Positions 43,319-52,350 are shown, numbered from the stretch's first letter. The stretch: 64,000 nt of DNA from Capnocytophaga sputigena (GCF_900446695.1 NZ_UAVP01000007.1:310001-374000); one strand, 5' to 3'. The notes: a model not told the origin generated them from the sequence alone. Numbers and translations are program-made.

Positions 43319-43753
43319 CTAACCGTGAAGGTCAAAGTTGATAGGATAATTTAGTGTTATTTCTACTGGTTTCCCATCTTTATCTTTGGCAGGAATAAGT
43401 ATAGGGAGACTCTCAATAATACGTTTACCTTCATTTTCTAGAAGTTTATGAGGACCTTTAATACTTATAACACTAATACTCCCATCAGTGCGGATACAAA
43501 AAGTTATGTAAACCCTACCTGTTATATGTTCCTTTATAGCTTCTTCAGGATATTCAAAAATTTTTCCTACATGCCTATCTAAGTTTTTTATAAAACAAAT
43601 ATATTGTTCTTTTTTTGACATTTTATCATTTTCACATTCTTTAAATTGGGGAAATGTTACTACTTCAGTAGTTTTTTCTTTTTTATCCTCTGTTTGTGCA
43701 TAGCTAAAACCTACAAAAAGTAGTGTTAAGAGTATAAGTATATATTTTTTCAT
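43319..43753 (-). CDS. secreted TonB C-terminal-domain protein (mini-TonB H)
   Basis: A 144-aa protein. The signal peptide MKKYILILLTLLFVGFSYAQ is almost the same as that of its neighbour mini-TonB I, so the two are recent duplicates. The linker is Lys/Glu-rich. The Cys pair is spaced two residues wider than in the others (FKECENDK ... ICFIKNL). Core ITGRVYITFCIRTDGS; ends GKPVEITLNYPINFDL. Last gene of a three-gene run. Confidence 0.84.
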   Translation of the reverse strand: MKKYILILLTLLFVGFSYAQTEDKKEKTTEVVTFPQFKECENDKMSKKEQYICFIKNLDRHVGKIFEYPEEAIKEHITGRVYITFCIRTDGSISVISIKGPHKLLENEGKRIIESLPILIPAKDKDGKPVEITLNYPINFDLHG

Positions 43754-43793
43754 TTCAAAAAGATTTGAAAGTTATTATCTAATCAGTTGATAA

Positions 43794-44219
43794 CTATAAT
43801 TTAAAAAAAATAGGGTAAGCAATAGTTACAGTTATAGGTTTCCCGTTTTGTTTGGCAGGAATAAGTTTAGGCATACTTTCGATAATGCGTTTAGCCTCTT
43901 GTTCTAAAAGTTTATCAACACCTCTTAGTCCTATAACTTCTGTACTGCCATCTTTTTTAATGCGAAAAGATACATTTACTCTTCCTTCTATCCCAACCTC
44001 TTTAGCATCAGTAGGATATTTTAGTGTGTTTTCTATGTGTTTGTTCAGTACTTCTTGAAAACATTTGAAAGTTTCACCTTCAGGAACATCTTTACATTCC
44101 TGAAATCTTGGTTTTTGTTCTACTCTGGAGTAGGGTATATCAGTTTCTTCTTCTTTGTTTTGTGCGTAGCTAAAACCTACAAAAAGTAGTGTTAAGAGTA
44201 TAAGTGTATATTTTTTCAT
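43794..44219 (-). CDS. secreted TonB C-terminal-domain protein (mini-TonB I)
   Basis: A 141-aa protein with a signal peptide ending GFSYAQ and almost no linker before IPYSRVEQKPRF. Cys pair FQECKDV / KCFQEVL; core GIEGRVNVSFRIKKDGS; ends GKPITVTIAYPIFFKL. It starts 13 nt after mini-TonB J. Confidence 0.84.
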   Translation of the reverse strand: MKKYTLILLTLLFVGFSYAQNKEEETDIPYSRVEQKPRFQECKDVPEGETFKCFQEVLNKHIENTLKYPTDAKEVGIEGRVNVSFRIKKDGSTEVIGLRGVDKLLEQEAKRIIESMPKLIPAKQNGKPITVTIAYPIFFKL

Positions 44220-44232
44220 TTTTTGGAGAATT

Positions 44233-44658
44233 TTAAAAGTTATTGCCTAATAAGTAATTAATAGGGTAAGCAAACATTATAGGGGTAGGAATTCCGTTTT
44301 CTTCAGCAGGAATCAATTGTGGAAGTTTTTCAATAAGACGTCTTGCGTTTTCCTCGAAGATTTTATCGGTTGCACTAACATTAATGATTTCAACTTTCCC
44401 TTGGGCATTGATACAAAAAGAAACGATAGCTTTCCCTTGTAGTCCTTTTTCTTTAGCTTTTTTAGGGTAGATAAAATGTCTTTTCACGAATTTGTTTAAT
44501 TCTGTTTTAAAGCACAACGCTGCCTCTTCTTCAGTTGCATTTTTACATTTGTCGAATTTAGGGTAACGACTGATAAGATTACCGTCAGGGTCTTTTAATT
44601 GAGCATAGCTAACAATAGTGAAGAACATAGCTAAAAGTGTAAAGATTAGATTTTTCAT
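44233..44658 (-). CDS. secreted TonB C-terminal-domain protein (mini-TonB J)
   Basis: A 141-aa protein, first gene behind tonB 1 and its hairpin. Signal peptide MKNLIFTLLAMFFTIVSYAQ; Cys pair FDKCKNA / LCFKTEL; core GLQGKAIVSFCINAQG; ends IPTPIMFAYPINYLL. No promoter motif is seen in the 98-nt spacer upstream. Confidence 0.84.
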   Translation of the reverse strand: MKNLIFTLLAMFFTIVSYAQLKDPDGNLISRYPKFDKCKNATEEEAALCFKTELNKFVKRHFIYPKKAKEKGLQGKAIVSFCINAQGKVEIINVSATDKIFEENARRLIEKLPQLIPAEENGIPTPIMFAYPINYLLGNNF

Positions 44659-44704
44659 AATGATATGAATGGTGATAGGGGTTGATAAAAGTTGTGTAAT
44701 TAAA

Positions 44705-44739
44705 AAAGTCAGTAGTAAGGAGTCCTCACTACTGACTTT
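44705..44739 (-). terminator. strong hairpin between tonB 1 and its mini-TonB run
   Basis: AAAGTCAGTAGT pairs perfectly with ACTACTGACTTT, with an inner AGGA/TCCT pairing; on the minus strand a T-run follows. Confidence 0.85.
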
Positions 44740-44756
44740 ATATTTTGTTAATTTAA

Positions 44757-45488
44757 TTAGTTAGAAAGTGTAAAGTTGATAGGGTAAGCGAACGTTACAG
44801 GGGTAGGTTTACCACGTTGTTTACCAGGAATCAATTTAGGTATAGACTTGATGATGCGTTTAGCTTCTTCTTCAAGTAATTTATCAGTACCACGAACACC
44901 AAGAATAGATACAGTACCATCAGTATTGATACGGAAACTCACATTCACACGTCCTTGGATACCCATTTCAAGAGCAGCTGGTGGATATTTGAAGGTGTTT
45001 TTCACGTGTTTGTCCAAGTTCTCTTTGAAGCATTGCATTTGTTTGTCTTTAGGAACGTTTTTGCAAACTTCAAACATTGGTTTATCTTCAATTACAGCAA
45101 AAGGCACATCAATAGCAACTTCTTCTTCTTGAGGAGTTTCAATTTTTTGTACAGCTACTACTTCTTCTTTTTTGCTGGTTTCGGTACTAGCGAGAATTTC
45201 TTCTTTAATATCAGTTTTGTTATCTACCACTTTCACATCTTCTACAACAGCAGGAGCTGGTGGTGGTGGCGGTGGCGGTGGAGTGTCGGGGTGCTCCATT
45301 ACGAATTGTTCCTGTTCTTCGTCGAGGTTTTTGTCGGCATCGGATAAGGTGACTTTATCTGGCCCTTTGTCTTCGCGAGTGTACTCAAAAGCGAAAAGAG
45401 ATAGTCCAGAAACAAGAGCAAATCCTATTGCAAAGAACAATCCACTGCTTTTAGCCAAGTCGGCTTTTGGATTTTTTTTAGGTTGCAT
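44757..45488 (-). CDS. energy transducer TonB (first copy)
   Basis: Complete TonB, 243 aa: MQPKKNPKADLAKSSG, one membrane anchor (about 14-33), a linker with PDTPPPPPPPPAPAVVED (residues 67-84) and acidic stretches, and the C-terminal domain with Cys pair FEVCKNV / QCFKENL and core GIQGRVNVSFRINTDG, ending GKPTPVTFAYPINFTL. It lies 43 nt behind vanZ-like and gcvH genes with no promoter between, so it is probably in the gcvH operon. Confidence 0.94.
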   Translation of the reverse strand: MQPKKNPKADLAKSSGLFFAIGFALVSGLSLFAFEYTREDKGPDKVTLSDADKNLDEEQEQFVMEHPDTPPPPPPPPAPAVVEDVKVVDNKTDIKEEILASTETSKKEEVVAVQKIETPQEEEVAIDVPFAVIEDKPMFEVCKNVPKDKQMQCFKENLDKHVKNTFKYPPAALEMGIQGRVNVSFRINTDGTVSILGVRGTDKLLEEEAKRIIKSIPKLIPGKQRGKPTPVTFAYPINFTLSN

Positions 45489-45531
45489 AATGATTTTTCT
45501 TTTTAAAGGTTACTAATATAGTTGAAAGAAA

Positions 45532-45912
45532 TTATTTAAATAATTCTTTATATCTTGCTATAAATATTAAAGCAACAATTGTGCCAAATGTATTGAAAAG
45601 CATATCTATAGGGTCGGCACTACGAGTAGTGGTGAGCACCCCTTGTAAAATCTCCATTGTAGTTCCTAATAAAAGGGCAGTAACAAGTGCCCATAGGTAT
45701 ACTTTTTTAATAGGTTGTATCCATCGTGTTTCTTTCCCAAATGAGAGTACAAACAAGGTGGTATAACTAAAATAAAACCCAAAATGCACTATCTTATCAG
45801 CATAAGGAATACGCGGAGGTTTGGGCATTTTGTTAGAGGAGATGAGACTCAAGCAGATAACTGCTATGGTACAAATCACCCATAACCAAGAGTATTTATA
45901 ATTTTTAAGCAT
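45532..45912 (-). CDS. VanZ-like family membrane protein
   Basis: A 126-aa membrane protein with four predicted helices. The VanZ-like signature is ADKIVHFGFYF (helix 2 entry) and the C-terminal stretch GTTMEILQGVLTTTRSADPIDMLFNTFGT. The family is widespread and poorly characterised; only a subset is linked to teicoplanin resistance. The ATG at 45912 overlaps the gcvH stop by 8 nt; an ATG at 45933 is also in frame but overlaps more. Confidence 0.87.
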   Translation of the reverse strand: MLKNYKYSWLWVICTIAVICLSLISSNKMPKPPRIPYADKIVHFGFYFSYTTLFVLSFGKETRWIQPIKKVYLWALVTALLLGTTMEILQGVLTTTRSADPIDMLFNTFGTIVALIFIARYKELFK

Positions 45913-46285
45913 TGATAAGGGATTGATAATCACTTGCAGAAAGCAAGTTATCCCACTCTTGTGGTGCGCTAATTTTTATTTGTATCATCCAGCCCTCACC
46001 ATAAGGGTCGGTATTTACCATTTCAGGTTTTTTAATTAAGGCTTCGTGAAAGGTAAGCACCTCACCACTCATTGGCATAAAGAGGTCTGAAATAGTTTTA
46101 ATAGCTTCAACAGTACCAAAAATAGTGTCTTTAGCTAATGTACTTCCTACGGTTTCTACTTCAACATATACAATATCACTGAGTTGCTCTTGAGCAAAAT
46201 CGGTAATACCTACAGTTGCAATATCACCTTCAAGGCGAATCCAAGCGTGATCGGCGGTATATTTCAGTTCAGTAGGGAAAGTCAT
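45905..46285 (-). CDS. gcvH: glycine cleavage system H protein
   Basis: Lipoyl carrier protein that shuttles the aminomethyl group between the P and T proteins. It is 126 aa, normal length. LKYTADHAWIR starts the domain, VGITDFAQEQLSDIVYVE follows, and the lipoylated Lys63 lies in GTVEAIKTISDLFMPMSGEV. First gene of a likely gcvH-vanZ-like-tonB operon; its other glycine-cleavage partners are not in the window. Confidence 0.96.
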   Translation of the reverse strand: MTFPTELKYTADHAWIRLEGDIATVGITDFAQEQLSDIVYVEVETVGSTLAKDTIFGTVEAIKTISDLFMPMSGEVLTFHEALIKKPEMVNTDPYGEGWMIQIKISAPQEWDNLLSASDYQSLINA

Positions 46286-46312
46286 AGAAAATAATATTTT
46301 TTAAAAACGAGC

Positions 46313-46320
46313 CAAAGGTA
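46313..46320 (-). promoter_or_regulatory. -7 promoter element of the gcvH operon
   Basis: Reads TACCTTTG on the minus strand, 28 nt before the gcvH start. Confidence 0.65.
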
Positions 46321-46403
46321 AGATGTTTTTTTGAAACTGCCAAATTTTTCTTAAAAAAAGTTTATAAAAAGAAATTGGCTAATTGTTAAATATCGGTTGT
46401 TAA

Positions 46404-46434
46404 TTGTTAAATGTCAATTATTTTACTATCTTTG
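46404..46434 (+). promoter_or_regulatory. promoter of the 46453 gene
   Basis: TTG (46404-46406), 20 nt, TATCTTTG (46427-46434). An in-frame ATG at 46411 lies inside this promoter and cannot be the start. Confidence 0.65.
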
Positions 46435-46452
46435 TCCCTAAAAAATAGCGTT

Positions 46453-47469
46453 ATGAAAAACAAAACTCTTATACCACTCATTTTTTTAATGCTTTTTGGT
46501 GTGCTTTCTGCTCAAAATAAAGATTTAGTGGGAAGTTACAAAGGTAGAGGAGGAGGAATTTTTCTCTTTCCTAACAAAATGTTTGCGCTATATGGGTATA
46601 TGACTATGATACCAGGTACTTATGAAGTGCTCCCCGATGGAATAGTACTCTTTAAACCTAAGAAGAGTCCTCTCTTTTTAGTTTATGGCAATCACAACAA
46701 AAACTTAAAACCAGATGAGGTACGTATTCGATTTGCCAACTTTGAAGATGGAAAAAATTATCTTCAGTATGAGAACGGCAAAACGTTCTCTGTGTTCAAT
46801 GAGAATCCTAATTGTTTACCAAGTCGTTACGTACATACATTTAGTAAAAAAGAGATAGGCAATACCCTAACACTTATTGCTGATTTTTCAAATGAGTTGC
46901 CTTTGCTAACGCAAGGACTTAAAAATACAGCTCGTTTTACTTTGAATGACAATAATGATTTTCTCATTTGGTATGGCGAGCGTTCTCATTATCAACTTGA
47001 TGGAGCAGGAGCTTTGGTAGAAAAAGAAGGGCATACTTGTTTGATTTTTATCAATGTGGGGACACTTGAACAGAATCAAGAAGCTGTAAGAAGTATTAAA
47101 AAGCAAATAAAAAAAATACCTATAGAGGAACTTAGTGAATTCGCTTTTGCTAAAGAAGACGAGGATGAAGTTGATAAAGAGCTGGAAGAAATGCTTCGAT
47201 TTGATGTATTAAACGATCCTCAAGCAATGTATATGGAGCTTAAAGATGAGACAGTTTCGTCTGATATTGAAGACTCTTTTTTGCAGTATGACGCCTCTAA
47301 AAATGTTTATAAAGATCCTTATAACAATATTGAGTATCACAAGTTTAAAATATTAGAACTGCAACAAAGTACTACAGATCTTAAAAAGCTGAAAATAGAG
47401 CCTCAAACTATTTTTCACTACGAATGTGAACAACCTTCAAAACGCAGAATATATGGCACCTCAAACTAA
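46453..47469 (+). CDS. secreted protein of unknown function
   Basis: A 338-aa protein from ATG 46453 with a signal peptide (MKNKTLIPLIFLMLFGVLS, cut after SAQ). The first 60 mature residues are Gly-rich and hydrophobic (VGSYKGRGGGIFLFPNKMFALYGYM), the rest acidic (KEDEDEVDKELEEML around residue 235). No family recognised. It has some likeness in layout to the secreted 31581-32738 protein (short N-terminal beta unit followed by a charged body), but no clear sequence match. Confidence 0.75.
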   Translation: MKNKTLIPLIFLMLFGVLSAQNKDLVGSYKGRGGGIFLFPNKMFALYGYMTMIPGTYEVLPDGIVLFKPKKSPLFLVYGNHNKNLKPDEVRIRFANFEDGKNYLQYENGKTFSVFNENPNCLPSRYVHTFSKKEIGNTLTLIADFSNELPLLTQGLKNTARFTLNDNNDFLIWYGERSHYQLDGAGALVEKEGHTCLIFINVGTLEQNQEAVRSIKKQIKKIPIEELSEFAFAKEDEDEVDKELEEMLRFDVLNDPQAMYMELKDETVSSDIEDSFLQYDASKNVYKDPYNNIEYHKFKILELQQSTTDLKKLKIEPQTIFHYECEQPSKRRIYGTSN

Positions 47470-47485
47470 AATTGTTACTCGTTCA

Positions 47486-47515
47486 TTGTCAATTGTTAAT
47501 TAATTTATATCTTTG
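47486..47515 (+). promoter_or_regulatory. promoter of accA
   Basis: TTG (47486-47488), 19 nt, TATCTTTG (47508-47515), 35 nt before the accA start. Confidence 0.7.
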
Positions 47516-47550
47516 CCCTCTGAAAATAAACCAAATTAATAGTTAAGTCT

Positions 47551-48504
47551 ATGGAATATTTAGATTTTGAACAGCCAATCAAAGAGTTAGAAGAACAAAT
47601 GCAAAAGTGTCAAACCATTGGAGATGAGAGTGATGTGGATATGACCGACGCTTGCAAAAAAATAGAAAAGAAGCTCAACCAAGTAAAAAAAGAGATTTAT
47701 GGTAACCTTACGGCTTGGCAAAGGGTGCAAATCTCTCGACACCTTGAGCGTCCTTATACTTTGGATTATATTAAGGCGCTTGCAGGTGATACATTCTTAG
47801 AATTGCACGGTGATCGTACTGTAAAAGACGACAAGGCAATGATAGGAGGTTTTGGCAAAATAGATAATCAAAGTTTTTTATTTATTGGTCAACAAAAAGG
47901 ATCAAATACTAAGATGCGCCAATATCGCAATTTTGGTATGGCTAACCCTGAGGGATATCGCAAAGCCCTCCGTTTGATGAAACAAGCCGAGAAATTTAAT
48001 ATTCCTGTAGTGTGTTTTGTAGATACCCCAGGTGCTTTCCCTGGTATTGAAGCCGAAGAACGCGGACAAGGGGAAGCTATTGCTCGTAATCTTTTGGAAA
48101 TGGCTCGGCTCAAAGTACCTACGATTGTGTTTATCATAGGTGAAGGCGCCTCAGGAGGAGCATTGGGTATCGGTATTGGTGATAAGGTATATATGCTTGA
48201 AAACACGTGGTATTCAGTAATTTCACCAGAATCTTGTTCTTCTATTTTATGGCGTAGTTGGGAGTATAAAAAAGAGGCTGCTGAAGCTCTTAAACTTACC
48301 GCTCCTGATATGAAAAAACTCAAACTCATTGACGAAATCATCAAAGAACCTCTTGGAGGGGCACATCACGATCGTGAAATGATGTTCAATACAGTGCGCA
48401 AGGTAATTCTCGACGCCTATAAAGAACTCAAAAAACTTCCTGCCGACCGCTTAGTTGAAAAGCGTATGAACAAATACCTCAATATGGGAGTGTATAAAGA
48501 GTAG
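47551..48504 (+). CDS. accA: acetyl-CoA carboxylase carboxyltransferase subunit alpha
   Basis: Alpha half of the carboxyltransferase that makes malonyl-CoA for fatty acid synthesis. It is 317 aa, normal length. The N-terminal helical part ends [22 protein letters not shown]; the crotonase-like core has [48 protein letters not shown] and [15 protein letters not shown] (oxyanion region), then [12 protein letters not shown]. lysS follows by 32 nt, so they may share a transcript. There is no accD in the window. Confidence 0.97.
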   Translation: MEYLDFEQPIKELEEQMQKCQTIGDESDVDMTDACKKIEKKLNQVKKEIYGNLTAWQRVQISRHLERPYTLDYIKALAGDTFLELHGDRTVKDDKAMIGGFGKIDNQSFLFIGQQKGSNTKMRQYRNFGMANPEGYRKALRLMKQAEKFNIPVVCFVDTPGAFPGIEAEERGQGEAIARNLLEMARLKVPTIVFIIGEGASGGALGIGIGDKVYMLENTWYSVISPESCSSILWRSWEYKKEAAEALKLTAPDMKKLKLIDEIIKEPLGGAHHDREMMFNTVRKVILDAYKELKKLPADRLVEKRMNKYLNMGVYKE

Positions 48505-48536
48505 TATCAATCATTGAACATTAATCATTAAAAAAA

Positions 48537-50225
48537 ATGTTATCAGAACAAGAAATCATTCGTAGAGAAAAACTCTCTAAATTGAAAGAATTAGGGATTA
48601 ATCCATATCCCGCTCCATTATATCCTGTCGATACTACTTCTAAGGATGTAGCCGATCATTATGAAGAAGGCAAGCAAGTAGTGGTTGCCGGTCGTTTGAT
48701 GTCGTTGCGCGTACAAGGAAAAGCTTCGTTTGCTACTTTGCAAGACAGCGAGGGCACAATGCAGTTGTATTTCAATCGCGATGAGATGTGCCCTGGGGAA
48801 GATAAAACACTCTACAACGAGGTATTTAAAAAACTCCTCGACTTAGGCGACTTTATAGGTGTAGAAGGTTATTTATTCATCACCAAGATGGGTGAGAAAA
48901 CTGTAGCCGTTAAGAACTTTACTCTCTTGTCTAAAGTATTGCGCCCACTGCCAATGCCTAAAGTAGATGCCGATGGCAAAGTGCACGATGCTTTCACCGA
49001 CCCTGAACAACGCTACCGTATGCGTTACGTAGATTTGGTAGTAAATCCACACGTGAAAGAGGTGTTTATCAAGCGTACGAAACTGTTCAATGCGATGCGT
49101 CAGTTTTTTAACGATGCAGGTTATTTGGAGGTAGAAACACCTGTGTTGCAAGCGATTCCAGGGGGAGCTAGTGCGCGTCCGTTTATCACTCACCACAATG
49201 CGTTGGATATTCCACTCTATATGCGTATTGCCAACGAACTCTATCTAAAACGCCTTATTGTAGGAGGTTTTGATGGGGTGTATGAGTTTTCTAAAAACTT
49301 CCGCAATGAGGGAATGGATAGAACTCATAACCCAGAATTTACTGCGATGGAAATCTATGTGGCTTATAAAGATTACCATTGGATGATGAACTTCACCGAG
49401 CGTTTGCTTGAACACTGTGCTATGGCAGTGAATGGTACTACCAAAGCTACTTTTGGTAAACACGAAGTAGACTTTAAAGCTCCTTATCCTCGTGTTACAA
49501 TGACCGACGCTATCAAACACTTTACAGGTTTTGATATCACAGGGAAAACAGAAGAAGAATTAAGAGCCTTTGCACATTCTATTGGTATTGCAGTAGATGA
49601 AACAATGGGCAAGGGCAAGCTCATAGATGAGATATTTGGCGAAAAATGCGAGGGCAACTTCATTCAGCCTACTTTCATCACTGATTATCCTAAAGAGATG
49701 TCGCCACTTACCAAAGAACACCGTGACAACCCTGCACTTACTGAGCGTTTTGAACTAATGGTATGTGGTAAAGAGATTGCTAATGCTTACTCTGAACTCA
49801 ATGACCCTATCGACCAACGAGAGCGTTTTGAAGAACAATTGCGACTCTCTGAGAAAGGTGATGATGAGGCTATGTTCATCGATCAAGATTTCTTGCGCGC
49901 TCTTGAATATGGTATGCCACCTACTTCTGGTTTGGGTATCGGTATGGATAGATTGATTATGTTCCTTACCAATAATGAAAGCATACAAGAAGTACTTTTC
50001 TTCCCACAAATGCGTCCTGAAAAGAAAGCGGTAGAGTTGTCAGAAGATGAAAAAGTAGTGTTCGAACTACTAAAAACTTCAGAAAAACTTCTTTTAGAAA
50101 CTCTTAAAACGCAAACAGCTTTCTCTAACAAGAAATGGGATAAGGCTATCAAAGGACTTACTAGCAAGAAAGTTGCTAAAGTAGTAAAAGAAGGAGAAGA
50201 ACTGTTTGTAGAATTAACAAATTAG
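48537..50225 (+). CDS. lysS: lysyl-tRNA synthetase (class II)
   Basis: Charges tRNA-Lys. It is 562 aa: an OB-fold anticodon domain (residues 45-150, VVAGRLMSLRVQGKASFATL), motif 2 FRNEGMDRTHNPEFTAMEIY, and motif 3 GLGIGMDRLIMFLT. A C-terminal extension of about 65 residues after motif 3 (KVVFELLKTSEKLLLETL onward) makes it longer than the E. coli enzyme; such extensions are common in the Bacteroidota. A terminator follows. Confidence 0.97.
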   Translation: MLSEQEIIRREKLSKLKELGINPYPAPLYPVDTTSKDVADHYEEGKQVVVAGRLMSLRVQGKASFATLQDSEGTMQLYFNRDEMCPGEDKTLYNEVFKKLLDLGDFIGVEGYLFITKMGEKTVAVKNFTLLSKVLRPLPMPKVDADGKVHDAFTDPEQRYRMRYVDLVVNPHVKEVFIKRTKLFNAMRQFFNDAGYLEVETPVLQAIPGGASARPFITHHNALDIPLYMRIANELYLKRLIVGGFDGVYEFSKNFRNEGMDRTHNPEFTAMEIYVAYKDYHWMMNFTERLLEHCAMAVNGTTKATFGKHEVDFKAPYPRVTMTDAIKHFTGFDITGKTEEELRAFAHSIGIAVDETMGKGKLIDEIFGEKCEGNFIQPTFITDYPKEMSPLTKEHRDNPALTERFELMVCGKEIANAYSELNDPIDQRERFEEQLRLSEKGDDEAMFIDQDFLRALEYGMPPTSGLGIGMDRLIMFLTNNESIQEVLFFPQMRPEKKAVELSEDEKVVFELLKTSEKLLLETLKTQTAFSNKKWDKAIKGLTSKKVAKVVKEGEELFVELTN

Positions 50226-50251
50226 TCAATTTTTCAATTAGTAAATTATAG

Positions 50252-50290
50252 ATGCCAAAGGTTGTATTATAATCTTTGGCATTTTCTTCT
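50252..50290 (+). terminator. terminator of the accA-lysS unit
   Basis: ATGCCAAAG pairs with CTTTGGCAT around a 13-nt loop, then TTTTCTTCTTT. Confidence 0.85.
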
Positions 50291-50303
50291 TTAAAATATA
50301 GTA

Positions 50304-50954
50304 ATGAATATCACTGAAAAAATAGCTTATAAAGAAAGATTAATTACCCGAACAAAAGTGATTTTAGCACAAGGGAAATACCCTACTGAACTCCTTGAAC
50401 AGATTAAAGATGAACGTTTGCTCAAAGAGGTAATGAAGGAAATGATGCCCTCAGCAGGAACAGCTTACGAGCTTTTAAACGATGAAGAAAAACAACAACG
50501 TGACCGTTTGTTGGCTCTAAATATAAAGTTTAAAGATTATTTATATGGATTTATGTTGTGCAAAAATATAGGTTATTTACTTTTGATAACAGCTATATTA
50601 GTAGGAATTAGTGTTGTGATGCAATTCAACAACAATGGTATTTTTGGTGTATTGAGCTTGCTAAACAGCGCTTTGCTGTTGTATTTGGCTACAGAGAAAA
50701 AGAAGTTGTTGCATTACCACTGGCAGTTATTTTATGTATTTCTATTGTTTTATATTATAGAACTAATAGTATGGCAAGTCCCCTCTCCTTTTTTGTATTT
50801 TATTGATGCCGATGTGCTTGCTTCAAGACACGAAGCTAAAATGAAGTTGGCAAATTTAGCAACCCCATTGGTTTATGAAGGGGTGAGATTGGCAGCACTT
50901 TTAGGAATTTATAAAGGATTCAAAAAAATCAGCCAATTTGTTAAAGCAAATTAA
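50304..50954 (+). CDS. membrane protein of unknown function
   Basis: A 216-aa protein that I do not recognise. The first 80 residues are charged and soluble (ERLITRTKVILAQGKYPTEL). Three to four hydrophobic segments follow: about 86-105 (NIGYLLLITAILVGISVVM), 112-130, 140-160 (FYVFLLFYIIELIVW) and a weaker one near 190. The arrangement (cytoplasmic N-terminal domain then membrane part) fits a small sensor or regulator but offers no function. The ATG lies only 14 nt after the lysS terminator. Confidence 0.7.
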   Translation: MNITEKIAYKERLITRTKVILAQGKYPTELLEQIKDERLLKEVMKEMMPSAGTAYELLNDEEKQQRDRLLALNIKFKDYLYGFMLCKNIGYLLLITAILVGISVVMQFNNNGIFGVLSLLNSALLLYLATEKKKLLHYHWQLFYVFLLFYIIELIVWQVPSPFLYFIDADVLASRHEAKMKLANLATPLVYEGVRLAALLGIYKGFKKISQFVKAN

Positions 50955-50998
50955 CAGATTTTTTTGTCAATTAGCAATTATGAATTATCAATTGAAAA

Positions 50999-52318
50999 TC
51001 ATCTACTGCTTTTGTAGAATCCAAAGAAAGTGATATAACCATAACACGCTACTAAGGTGAGAAAAGCCAAAATAAATCCTACTTGGTCGGTAAAGAAACC
51101 AAATAAGATAGGAATCAGTCCGCCACCTACAATCATAGTACATAATAGTCCAGAAGCCTGAGATTTCAGTTCGTCAATACCCTCACAAGCCAAAGCAAAA
51201 ATAGTAGGGAACATAATAGAATTGAAAAGGCCTACTGATAGCAAACTTATCATTGAAAAAAGGCCTGTAGTGTTGATAGCTAGTAAGATGAGCGCAACAT
51301 TGCATAAAGCTACTGTCGTCAGCATTTTAGAGGGAGAAAAACGCCGGCTAATTCGTGCTCCTATAAATCTTCCTACCATAGCTCCCCCCCAATAGAAACA
51401 CAAGAATATGGCAACCATAGCCTTTGGATCGGCATTGATGAGGTTGGGATTGTCGAAAATGACTCCTAAGGCTTGCCACATAGGTTCTCCTATAGGGCAT
51501 TCCGATATTTCAGCCATATTGATTTTTACTAGATAATTAATAGTAAAACTCCCTATAACAACTTCAGCACCTACATATAAAAAAATAGCAATGCTCCCTA
51601 AAAGCAATGATTTTCTTTTTAAAAGAGAAAAATAATTAGTGTGATTTATAGTTTCTTCCTCCTCGGCGGGATGACAAGGCAGTTTCGCAATACTAAATGC
51701 AATAGCCAAAGCAATTACTATTAATGAAATATATAGAAAAGGAATTTGTACAGCTAGTGCCTCATTTTGTAAATAGATACTTTTTTCAAAAGAATCTAAA
51801 AGTTGTATTTCGCCCCCTGTTTTCACTTTATCCCTTAATAAATAGACGCCCCCAATAATAGGAGCCAAAGTAGTCCCTAAAGCGTTGAAAGCTTGAGAGA
51901 AAGTGAGTCTTCTGGGGGTAGAGCTTTCCCTGCCTAAGGCAGCAATGTAAGGGTTAGCGGCTACTTGTAAGAAGGTAATGCCACTACCTAGTATAAAAAT
52001 AGCTGTCATAAATGCCCAAAAAGAGCGTATTTCGGCAGCAGGGTAAAAAAGCATAGCACCTAGGGCAACAATAATAAGTCCTAAGGTAATACTTCGTTGA
52101 TATCCTATTTTGTTGATAATCAATCCTGCAGGGATGGAAAATAACAAATAAGGTAAAAAGAAAAAAAAGAGTATAAGTCCTGCTTGAGTGTAATTGAGTT
52201 CAAAAATATCTTTTAGGTAGGGAACTAATAGTTGTACTAATACTGTAATACCACCAAATAAGAAAAATAGAATTCCAATAAATACAAAAGTTTTAATACA
52301 TTTTTTTGTTTTATTCAT
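50999..52318 (-). CDS. FucP-type sugar MFS transporter
   Basis: Inner-membrane proton-linked sugar symporter, 439 aa, about 12 helices. The family start FLFGGITVLVQLLVPYLKDIF, the ATP-independent signature GITFLQVAANPYIAALG after helix 4, and IGARISRRFSPSKML in the second half match the fucose/glucose-galactose permease group (FucP/GluP). The region between helices 6 and 7 is a charged loop (HPAEEEETINHT). Its promoter region is divergent from a TonB receptor, so the two may belong to one nutrient-uptake route; the sugar cannot be read. Confidence 0.88.
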   Translation of the reverse strand: MNKTKKCIKTFVFIGILFFLFGGITVLVQLLVPYLKDIFELNYTQAGLILFFFFLPYLLFSIPAGLIINKIGYQRSITLGLIIVALGAMLFYPAAEIRSFWAFMTAIFILGSGITFLQVAANPYIAALGRESSTPRRLTFSQAFNALGTTLAPIIGGVYLLRDKVKTGGEIQLLDSFEKSIYLQNEALAVQIPFLYISLIVIALAIAFSIAKLPCHPAEEEETINHTNYFSLLKRKSLLLGSIAIFLYVGAEVVIGSFTINYLVKINMAEISECPIGEPMWQALGVIFDNPNLINADPKAMVAIFLCFYWGGAMVGRFIGARISRRFSPSKMLTTVALCNVALILLAINTTGLFSMISLLSVGLFNSIMFPTIFALACEGIDELKSQASGLLCTMIVGGGLIPILFGFFTDQVGFILAFLTLVACYGYITFFGFYKSSR

Positions 52319-52342
52319 TGTAATTGGTCAAATTTTAGCCTG

Positions 52343-52350
52343 CAAAAATA
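52343..52350 (-). promoter_or_regulatory. -7 promoter element of the sugar transporter gene
   Basis: Reads TATTTTTG on the minus strand, 24 nt before the start. Confidence 0.5.

Noticed and set aside
52319-52345. Fourth copy of the WYL-type operator (GGTCAAATTTTAGCC near 52325)
   Set aside because: It lies downstream of the -7 element, has a different core and lacks the right half-site and the 10-nt spacing.
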